Shown here one piece after another: positions 1 to 5,127 of a stretch of DNA of 6,109 bases (its first letter is position 1; every line of letters starts with the position of its first letter). Below the pieces are notes generated by a model. The model saw only the letters and a list, made by a program, of their open reading frames with translations, had not been told where the DNA came from and searched no databases. The position numbers were made by a program, and so were the translations under genes. Origin of the DNA: Flavobacterium sp. (GTDB taxonomy: Bacteria; Bacteroidota; Bacteroidia; Flavobacteriales; Flavobacteriaceae); NCBI RefSeq assembly GCF_030146175.1, contig NZ_JASLCE010000145.1:1-6109 (forward strand), in the 5' to 3' direction.

Positions 1-308
1 AATTCGATATAGGTAAAGCTCACAAAAAACAGCAGAATCGCCAATCGGTATCGATATCCCAGCGTTATCATAATACACGACAGCATACAGATCAGAAAAA
101 TAAGGTACGTATAAATTCCCAGAGGTTTTATCCATTCGAATCCGTAGTAGGAAAAAAAGAATTTCGGTTCAATGTATAATGTTTTAACCCAACCATTAGC
201 CATAAAACGGATCAGACTAAAAAACATCAATACGCCAAAAAGAATACGAAAGATTGCCAATGGTGCTGCCTCCGTAGTTTTATTAAGATATTTATAAAAT
301 CGTTTCAT
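1..308 (-). CDS. HTTM domain membrane protein (vitamin K-dependent gamma-carboxylase-like), partial
   Basis: Reading leftward from ATG at 308, 102 codons are open to the window edge, so the C-terminal part is missing. The visible protein starts MKRFYKYLNK and has hydrophobic segments at about residues 17-36, 64-83 and 88-101. The stretch APLAIFRILFGVLMF, followed by LYIEPKFFFSYYGFEWIKP, is the usual start of the HTTM (horizontally transferred transmembrane) family, the bacterial relatives of the membrane part of vitamin K-dependent gamma-carboxylase. Bacterial members are inner-membrane proteins whose substrate is generally unknown. The start lies only 12 bp after the stop of the imelysin-like gene, so both should be on one transcript. 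No Shine-Dalgarno site is visible, which is normal for Bacteroidota. Family assignment is by recognition of the N-terminus; catalytic residues would lie in the missing part, so carboxylase activity cannot be judged. Confidence 0.82.
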   Translation of the reverse strand, partial: MKRFYKYLNKTTEAAPLAIFRILFGVLMFFSLIRFMANGWVKTLYIEPKFFFSYYGFEWIKPLGIYTYLIFLICMLSCIMITLGYRYRLAILLFFVSFTYIE

Positions 309-320
309 CTTGTATTTTTA

Positions 321-1448
321 TTAATCGCCATCGGTATCTGCATAATCGATAGAAATGCTCATTGCCGACGTCATATCCGATTTCATATAGGCAACATTGC
401 GTTGTAACGCATTGAATGTGGCAGTCATTTTGGTATTATCGATGATAACCTGTTGACTTAAATCCGGCAACATTTCGTCCACAGCATGGTGTGCGATATT
501 AAATTGGTTTATGATTAAATTACTTAATAGCTGTGTTCCCTCTTCATTATTCCCCTTTTTATCCAGATAATTCAGGTAGCTTTTTAAAGACGGTCCATAT
601 TGGTTCCCGCCGAAATATTTGCCTTCAAAAAAGTTATGAGCAGCGTTGAGAGCTTCCTGTACCAGTTCTTTTGAATAGTTCTTACTATAATAGGCTTCTA
701 CTTTATCCGGATAGGTTCTGTCTGAAAATTTACCGGCCGGATAACCTATTTTTGCTGTCCGGATATCTTTTTCGTAAAAGTGGATATAGGCATTCACCAT
801 CCGGTTAACACTTCCCGAAGAAGTATTGTCACTTTTGGAAATAAATGTCGTTTTATATCCGGATTGCCAATCGTCATAAACCTGATTCAGTAAAAATTCC
901 AAACGGTTTACCAAGGCTGTCAGATAATTTCTATATTTGACTGCATCAGCATGGGTACTATAAAATTCAATAATTTCATTAGTATCACTACTCAAACCGA
1001 ATAACATATAATCTAAAGCCGGAAATCCTTGCACCACGTCAAATGAAGCGCCCTCAAGGTTATAATCTCCGGAAGCTATTTTGGCATTAATCTGTGCTAC
1101 TCCGGTCGGATAGGTATTCGAATACTTACTCAGTTGTATTTCATCGGCTTTTCCGATGTTAAACATGGCAACATATTGGTATGATTTGTAGGCTTCGAAC
1201 CATTTCGCTCTTACAACCGTTAGTGAAACCGTATTTGGTGTCGTTACAAAATCGTTGGTTGTGATTTTAAGTACTTCTAATTTTGATTTATAGTTGGATA
1301 AAGACGGAAGGATTAGGTTATCGGCCCAATTAACCAGTATTGCTTTTCTATCATATTCATCAACCGGAGTATTATCTCCATTGTGATCCAATCCACAGGA
1401 GTATAGTACTACACACACCATGGTCAATAACAATTTTATCATTCTCAT
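321..1448 (-). CDS. Imelysin-like (peptidase M75 family) lipoprotein
   Basis: A 375-residue protein with a lipoprotein signal: MRMIKLLLTMVCVVLYSC, lipid-attachment Cys at residue 18, followed by the acidic and polar stretch GLDHNGDN. Imelysin-like proteins are helical envelope lipoproteins, often iron-regulated and encoded near uptake genes; their biochemical role is unsettled. Family signs are the core VVQGFPALDYMLFG (about residues 138-151) and the C-terminal block LQRNVAYMKSDM ending in DTDGD, both common in Bacteroidota members. The GxHxxE motif of classical imelysin (insulin-cleaving protease) reads GFPALD at residues 141-146, so His and Glu are replaced by Pro and Asp and protease activity is doubtful. 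I start at ATG 1448 because AAAGGGA lies 5-6 bases upstream and the lipoprotein signal begins there. An in-frame ATG at 1529 would add 27 residues encoded by a terminator hairpin. ATG 1442 is a second candidate. The HTTM gene follows after 12 bp. Confidence 0.88.
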   Translation of the reverse strand: MRMIKLLLTMVCVVLYSCGLDHNGDNTPVDEYDRKAILVNWADNLILPSLSNYKSKLEVLKITTNDFVTTPNTVSLTVVRAKWFEAYKSYQYVAMFNIGKADEIQLSKYSNTYPTGVAQINAKIASGDYNLEGASFDVVQGFPALDYMLFGLSSDTNEIIEFYSTHADAVKYRNYLTALVNRLEFLLNQVYDDWQSGYKTTFISKSDNTSSGSVNRMVNAYIHFYEKDIRTAKIGYPAGKFSDRTYPDKVEAYYSKNYSKELVQEALNAAHNFFEGKYFGGNQYGPSLKSYLNYLDKKGNNEEGTQLLSNLIINQFNIAHHAVDEMLPDLSQQVIIDNTKMTATFNALQRNVAYMKSDMTSAMSISIDYADTDGD

Positions 1449-1455
1449 AAAAATC
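1449..1455 (-). promoter_or_regulatory. Start-proximal region with Shine-Dalgarno-like AAAGGGA (centred about 1458)
   Basis: On the minus strand the bases just before ATG 1448 read AAAGGGATTTTT. The GGGA core occupies about 1454-1457 and stands 5-6 bases from the ATG. The other genes here lack such a site, so it helps to choose 1448 (residue MRMIKLL) over the upstream in-frame ATG at 1529. Confidence 0.5.
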
Positions 1456-1478
1456 CCTTTAAATTGAGTAAACGCTAT

Positions 1479-1506
1479 AAAAAAGAGCTCCAAAACAGGA
1501 GCTCTT
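1479..1506 (-). terminator. Intrinsic terminator inside the lipoprotein cluster
   Basis: Perfect 9-bp inverted repeat: 1483-1491 (AAGAGCTCC) against 1498-1506 (GGAGCTCTT) with a 6-base loop. On the minus strand it is followed by a run of six T that starts in the stem (1484 down to 1479). It lies 9 bp beyond the stop codon of the DUF4856 gene and 30 bp before the imelysin start. This position and shape fit a Rho-independent terminator or attenuator that lowers expression of the imelysin and HTTM genes relative to the first gene. I see no good TTG / TAnnTTTG promoter between it and the imelysin start, so the downstream genes probably depend on read-through. Confidence 0.85.
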
Positions 1507-1515
1507 ATAACTTGT

Positions 1516-2634
1516 TTAATGGCTTCCACTTTGAGCTGTGGCTTGCGCTACGGTAAAACCAAATGCGTTTGCAATAGTTTCGGAAAGTATGTCAATTTGA
1601 GTTGTGGTGTAGTTGGCATCCCAAAATCCGTCATCGCCTCCTAGTAACTTCTTTGTCATTTCTTCTGTTTTGCTTTTCAATAAATAAGGTTCATTCGTTT
1701 CCGGATTATTGGTATACGCCAATGCACTGATAAAACCATACGCTTCTGATAATCCATGGAATGCAGCAGCCATATCTCCGGTAATTACATTGCTTCCGGA
1801 TAGCTTTCCTTTCGATTTCTGCATATAATAAACTGCTCTGATCGCTCCGACTTTGGATAGTTTTTCTTTAATTATTTGTATTTGTTTATCGCGTTCTACA
1901 TTATTTCCGGCTAAAATTGCCTCCTTGCCTTTTTCGAAAGCCTGGATTACCGCCTGAGTAATGCCTGCAAAATTTGAATTTCCATTAACGGTATTCAGGT
2001 AACTTTCCCAAAAGTATTTTTTAGTATTATCAGGGCCTTTGTATCCGAAAATATAAGTATAGCCTTCCTCCCATAATTTTACCCGTTCCGCATTGTTTGC
2101 CATGGCATCCAGGCTGGCAGTATTCAAACTGGAATTTAAGGTCTGATTCAATAAAACAGCCCCCATTAAACCTTTAATAATGGCCTGATTAATTTCCAGT
2201 CCTTTTTCGTTAAATAACCGAACCGATATACCACTCGAACCTGTGTAGGATCCTATATGTCCTTTTGAAGCCGGCGATTGATGCGCTAAGGCTACGTCGC
2301 CCATTTTTTCAAAAAGAAAATCAAATTGCAATTTTGCATTCTCAGCTGTTTTTTCCTTAAGCGAAACACCGGAAGTATTTAATACCGGATCCGAAAAGGG
2401 ATTTCCCGTATTCGTGTACATTCCTTTCAATTTGGCTGCATCCAGTGGATAAAGCTGTGCTTTTTTTGTATAGGCATCAAATTCTGCCAACATTTTTACA
2501 GCCATCAATGCACGAGTCGGGTCGGCAGTAGTTTTCTTATTCGTAGCTACAGGAGCCTCGTTAGAATCATTTGAACACGATACTGTCAAAACCAATAATG
2601 TTAAAGCTGCTATTCTAATTTTTATAAAGTGCAT
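1516..2634 (-). CDS. DUF4856 domain lipoprotein
   Basis: A 372-residue protein with a lipoprotein signal MHFIKIRIAALTLLVLTVSC (Cys20) and a Ser/Asn/Asp-rich linker SNDSNEAP after the Cys, which suits surface or periplasmic lipoproteins of Bacteroidota. The body (about residues 38-365) resembles the DUF4856 family by recall: LAEFDAYTKK near the start, GNPFSDPVLN (about 77-86), LEINQAIIKGLMGAVLLNQ (about 146-164), the KLWEEGYTYIFGY block (about 186-198), and AAAFHGLSEAYGFISAL near residues 289-305. The function of the family is unknown. It is mostly helical and in Bacteroidota often sits beside imelysin-like genes, as it does here. It is the first gene of the cluster: a promoter-like -7 box lies 41 bp upstream, an intrinsic terminator follows the stop, and the imelysin gene starts 67 bp beyond the stop. 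No frameshift or missing part is seen. Start choice is supported by the signal peptide. Confidence 0.8.
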   Translation of the reverse strand: MHFIKIRIAALTLLVLTVSCSNDSNEAPVATNKKTTADPTRALMAVKMLAEFDAYTKKAQLYPLDAAKLKGMYTNTGNPFSDPVLNTSGVSLKEKTAENAKLQFDFLFEKMGDVALAHQSPASKGHIGSYTGSSGISVRLFNEKGLEINQAIIKGLMGAVLLNQTLNSSLNTASLDAMANNAERVKLWEEGYTYIFGYKGPDNTKKYFWESYLNTVNGNSNFAGITQAVIQAFEKGKEAILAGNNVERDKQIQIIKEKLSKVGAIRAVYYMQKSKGKLSGSNVITGDMAAAFHGLSEAYGFISALAYTNNPETNEPYLLKSKTEEMTKKLLGGDDGFWDANYTTTQIDILSETIANAFGFTVAQATAQSGSH

Positions 2635-2674
2635 ATTATTTTGCTTTATTAAGATTAATTATATTTTACTAAAT

Positions 2675-2682
2675 CAAATGTA
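2675..2682 (-). promoter_or_regulatory. Flavobacterial -7 promoter box for the DUF4856-imelysin-HTTM cluster
   Basis: On the minus strand the sequence is TACATTTG, an exact match to the Bacteroidota -7 consensus TAnnTTTG, placed 40 bp before the ATG of the DUF4856 gene. That gives a leader of roughly 30-35 bases. The -33 element is poor: a TTG lies 13 bases upstream of the box, whereas about 19 is usual. A weak -33 element would fit a promoter that needs an activator, or the box could be a chance match in AT-rich DNA. Confidence 0.6.
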
Positions 2683-2694
2683 ATCATCTCATTT
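2676..2694. promoter_or_regulatory. Candidate operator: 19-bp imperfect palindrome over the -7 box
   Basis: Minus strand reads AAATGAGATGATTACATTT. Seven of nine symmetric pairs are complementary around a central base, and the outer five pairs (AAATG/CATTT) are all matched. It covers seven of the eight bases of the TACATTTG box, so a bound repressor would block RNA polymerase. The 19-bp size is that of a Fur-type site, and imelysin clusters are often iron-regulated, but the match to the Escherichia coli Fur consensus is poor (8 of 19 positions). The binding protein is therefore not identified. Confidence 0.35.
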
Positions 2695-2720
2695 TCAAAA
2701 CATGTCACTGATATAGATCC

Positions 2721-2758
2721 AAAAAAGCCCATGTTTTGGACAAAACACAGGCTTTTTT
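2721..2758 (-). terminator. Long hairpin terminator closing the paralogue array
   Basis: AAAAAAGCC (2721-2729) pairs with GGCTTTTTT (2750-2758). After a two-base internal mismatch the stem continues with TGTTTT (2732-2737) against AAAACA (2742-2747), leaving a GGAC loop. Six T follow the GC-rich part on either strand, so it could act in both directions. It lies 130 bp beyond the original stop of copy A and just upstream of the lipoprotein cluster promoter, so it separates the two transcription units. The right arm corresponds to the CACAGGCT element kept in the intergenic parts of units B and C, where the left arm is not conserved. Confidence 0.85.
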
Positions 2759-2887
2759 GGAATTATCAGTAAATGGTAACGCTTTTACGATTTTAGTACA
2801 AAAACTTTTCCGGTTAGCAGGCTTTGGTTTTGGAAATACTTTTATACAGTAACCGTTTTATAGCTACGCAATTAGTCCTTTATGGTG

Positions 2888-3808
2888 TCACTGGTTGTAG
2901 TCGCCTCCAATTTGAACCCAACCTAATCCACCACCACCAAGCGGTCCCGTCCATACTAACTCGACAGCCGTTTTAGCTTTAATAGTCGTTTTATAATTCT
3001 ATGCTAATACTGCACCAGCAGCAGTATAGTTTGTTGGCAAATAACCAACCGGTGCTACAGTAGGAGTCGTTATATTATACTTGACATTGGAAGCACCATC
3101 AACACGGATCGTAATAACCCTACCGGGCTTAGGGTTGGGTGGTAACGTAATCAGCGTGACTTTCTTGGAAAATATATTTAATACCTCATCGTCATCTGTC
3201 ATTACCGCCTGAGCATTCGTTGAAGCTCCCCGCCAAACAGTATAACGACCTCTTGAAGAAGCCAAAGTACCATCTGCTTTTGCCACAATATTATTAGGAT
3301 AATCGGTACGTAATTTACCATCCTGTATATTACGTATCCTCGCGTTTCCATTAACATCTAGTTTTTCCGTAGCCGCTGTTGTACTATAATCTCCTATAGC
3401 GACGTTGGCATTTTGATAAATATTCTGCGTATTTAAAGTTGCCTGTGTGGTGGTGGTCGCTCCGATTATCTTCCAAGGGATTGTATTCACTTTTTTCCAG
3501 ACATTTGATGGAGCATCAAAATAATAATACCCAATCTCGTCAATATTCCTTCGCTGAGACGAAGCATTTCCTCTGGTTACATCGGTAATATAAACGATCA
3601 ATCCATTTTGGTCTGCCCCATACAGCCCCTCACCTTTTGCGGTTAGTTCTGCTCGGGTAAGTCGTGGCGGAAGAACACCATCAATCGCCGAAACGTCGTT
3701 TTTTTTTGTTATGTCCAAAGTAGCCTTAGGATTTACTGTATTTCCAACCTGAGCGTAAAGAAGCCCGGTAAAAAAAAGGAAACATATAATTGTACCATAT
3801 TTTTTCAT
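2888..3808 (-). pseudogene. Array copy A: secreted VGINT-type protein gene broken by an in-frame TAG
   Basis: From ATG 3808 the frame is open for 269 codons, then meets TAG at 2999-3001. The same frame continues for 36 codons as NYKTTIKAKTAVELVWTG and on to GWVQIGGDYNQ, ending at TGA 2888-2890. The tail aligns with the C-termini of copies B and C, so the ancestral product was 306 residues plus the codon now TAG. The stop stands where copy C has the first Asp of ADDYKTT. The start MKKYGTIICFLFFTGLLYAQ is an intact signal peptide. The motif VGINT is reduced to VGNT by loss of one codon, TGG at the GG pair of ITDVTGG has become TRG, and the promoter -7 region is altered. No frameshift is seen, so inactivation looks recent. 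It could still yield a truncated secreted protein lacking the last predicted beta strand (LVWTG...GWVQIGG), or a full product if the stop were suppressed. Confidence 0.85.
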
Positions 3809-3867
3809 ATTGTTATTATTTTTATTACATAATCATAATTTAGAAGAAGCTGCATTACTACTTTTGC

Positions 3868-3895
3868 CTAAATAACTTACGCTAAAACAAGACAA
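3868..3895 (-). promoter_or_regulatory. Weakened promoter-like region of copy A
   Basis: This is the counterpart of the copy B promoter. On the minus strand the TTG of TTTTG (3895-3893) is followed after 18 bases by TATTTAG (3874-3868), where copy B has TATTTTG at 19 bases. The T-to-A change falls in the conserved TTTG part of the -7 box, so activity is expected to be lower, in line with decay of the gene. Confidence 0.45.
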
Positions 3896-3905
3896 AACTT
3901 CAATT

Positions 3906-3935
3906 TTCAAACAAAACACAGGCTGTTTTTTTGAA
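3906..3935 (-). terminator. AT-rich hairpin between units A and B, possible weak terminator
   Basis: TTCAAA (3906-3911) plus AAAACA (3913-3918) pair with TGTTTT (3924-3929) plus TTTGAA (3930-3935), giving 12 pairs with one bulged C and a CAGGC loop. It stands 150 bp after the copy B stop and just before the copy A promoter region. It has few GC pairs and no clean T run after the full stem on the minus strand, so termination may be weak. Unit C keeps only the inner six pairs (5128-5144). Confidence 0.45.
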
Positions 3936-4085
3936 TTACCAGAAAACGGCAAAGCGTTCACAATCTTATTATAAAAAACTATTTCCGGTTAGCCGACTTT
4001 GGCTTTTATCCTTTGTTTGAAAATACCTTTCAACATACGGAAATAGCGTAACCGTTTTATAGCTGCGTAAGTAGTCCTTTAGATG

Positions 4086-5024
4086 TTACTTCTGTTGGTT
4101 ACCTCCAATTTGAACCCAACCTAGTCCACCGCTACCATATGGCCCTGTCCATACTAATTTGAGAGCCGTTTTAGCTTTAATACCCTTCCTATAATCCGCT
4201 GCTGTTACTTCACTTCCATTAGCAACAGTGTAGTTTGTTGGCAAATAACCAACCGGTGTTACAGTAGGAGTTGTTAAACTATACCTATGATAATAACCAC
4301 GAGTACTGGTAGCACCATCAATACGGATCGTAATAACCCTACCGGGCTTAGGGTTGGGCGGTAACGTAATAAGCGTGACATCTTTGGAAAATATATTTAA
4401 TATCTCATCGTCATCTGTCATTACCGCCTCAGCATTCGTTGAAGCGCCCCGCCAAACAGTATAACTACCTCTTGAAGATCCCCAGGTACCATCTGCTTTT
4501 GCTACAATAGTATACGGATAATTGGTCCGTACTCTACCATTCTGCATATTGCGTAATCTCACGTTTCCACTAACATCCAGTTTTTCTGTAGCAGTTGATG
4601 CCCTATAATCTCCTATGGCGACGTTGCCATTTTGATAAATATTCTGAGTATTTAAACTAGCCTGTTTAGTCCCTCCTATTATTTTCCAAGGGGTTGTATT
4701 CACTTTTTTCCAGACATTCGATAGAGCATCAAAATAATAATACCCACTCGTGTCAATATTCATTCGTTGCGACAAAATGTCTCCTCCGGTTACATCCGTG
4801 ATAAAGATGAGCACTCCATTTTGGTCCGCTCCATATAGCCCATTACCTTTTGCGGTTAGTTCTGCTCGGGTAAGTCGTGGCGGAAGAACCCCATCAATAT
4901 CGGTAACTCCGTTTTTTCCTGTTATATCCAAAGTAGCCTTAGGACTTTCTGTATTAATTCCAACCTGAGCGTAAAGAAGCCCGGTAAAAAAAAGGAAACA
5001 TACAATTGTACTATATTTTTTCAT
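4086..5024 (-). CDS. Array copy B: secreted VGINT-type surface protein, intact, function unknown
   Basis: A 312-residue protein with a type I signal peptide, MKKYSTIVCFLFFTGLLYA, cut before Gln20. The mature protein opens with VGINTESPKATLDITG (21-36), a start shared by many secreted Bacteroidota proteins. Next comes DGVLPPRLTRAELTAKG (44-60), QNGVLIFITD (68-77), then GYYYFD...NVWKKV (94-108). A second related motif, NVAIGDY...EKLDVSGN (134-154), resembles the NVGIG...KLDVxG motif of tail-fibre or adhesin-like proteins. The C-terminal part has VMTDDDEILNIFS (201-213), TLITLPPNPKPGRVITIRID (217-236) and a final strand LVWTG...GWVQIGG (290-308), likely beta-rich. I see no type IX sorting domain, lipobox or membrane segment, so the protein is probably periplasmic or exported by another route. 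Role is unknown; surface binding or structure is a guess. It has its own promoter-like region and full-length neighbours of the same family on both sides. Confidence 0.8.
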   Translation of the reverse strand: MKKYSTIVCFLFFTGLLYAQVGINTESPKATLDITGKNGVTDIDGVLPPRLTRAELTAKGNGLYGADQNGVLIFITDVTGGDILSQRMNIDTSGYYYFDALSNVWKKVNTTPWKIIGGTKQASLNTQNIYQNGNVAIGDYRASTATEKLDVSGNVRLRNMQNGRVRTNYPYTIVAKADGTWGSSRGSYTVWRGASTNAEAVMTDDDEILNIFSKDVTLITLPPNPKPGRVITIRIDGATSTRGYYHRYSLTTPTVTPVGYLPTNYTVANGSEVTAADYRKGIKAKTALKLVWTGPYGSGGLGWVQIGGNQQK

Positions 5025-5083
5025 ATTGTTTTTGTTTTTATTAAGTGATCATAATTTAGAAGAAGCTGAATTACTAATTTTGC

Positions 5084-5112
5084 CAAAATAACTTACGCCA
5101 AAACAAGACAAA
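5084..5112 (-). promoter_or_regulatory. Promoter-like region of copy B
   Basis: On the minus strand TTG (5112-5110, within TTTTG) is followed after 19 bases by TATTTTG (5090-5084). The spacing is that of flavobacterial promoters. The -7 box is one T short of the TAnnTTTG consensus. The predicted leader is about 50 bases and includes the conserved AGCTTCTTCTAAATTATGAT stretch, shared with copy A apart from small changes at its end. Confidence 0.55.
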
Positions 5113-5127
5113 ACGCTAATTTTCTGA

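Larger units (their letters stand above)
2742..3898 (-). repeat. Tandem repeat unit A (about 1.16 kb)
   Basis: Leftmost of at least three direct repeats. The unit begins at AAAACACAGGCT and ends at the AAGACAAAAC element. It holds the 3' non-coding stretch, the decayed copy A gene and its upstream region. It matches units B (3913-5115) and C (from 5128) along its whole length, including non-coding parts such as ACCGTTTTATAGC (2851-2863) and ATAATTTAGAAGAAGCTG (3835-3852). The 3' non-coding part is about 10 bp shorter than in B and C near 2840-2850. Confidence 0.85.
3913..5115 (-). repeat. Tandem repeat unit B (about 1.2 kb)
   Basis: Middle direct repeat with the only complete intact gene copy. 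The same boundaries as in unit A apply: AAAACACAGGCT on the left and AAGACAAAAC on the right. Spacing between matching points is 1216 bp (start codons of A and B), 1198 bp (ancestral stops of A and B) and 1218 bp (stops of B and C). The non-coding stretch 3913-4085 contains no open frame worth reporting. Confidence 0.85.

Noticed and set aside
1449..1529. N-terminal extension of the imelysin-like protein from ATG 1529
   Set aside because: The 27 extra residues would be encoded by the terminator hairpin and would bury the lipoprotein signal; a Shine-Dalgarno-like site supports ATG 1448.
2676..2694. Firm Fur box call
   Set aside because: Only 8 of 19 positions fit the E. coli consensus, so it is reported only as a candidate operator of unknown regulator.
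4086..4400. Type IX secretion C-terminal sorting domain in the array proteins
   Set aside because: Neither the usual type A pattern nor the SPNGDG type B pattern is seen; all copies end in GWVQIGG plus a few residues.
4750..4968. 72-codon open frame on the plus strand
   Set aside because: It lies antisense within copy B, has no promoter or ribosome site, and follows from the composition of the conserved coding block.
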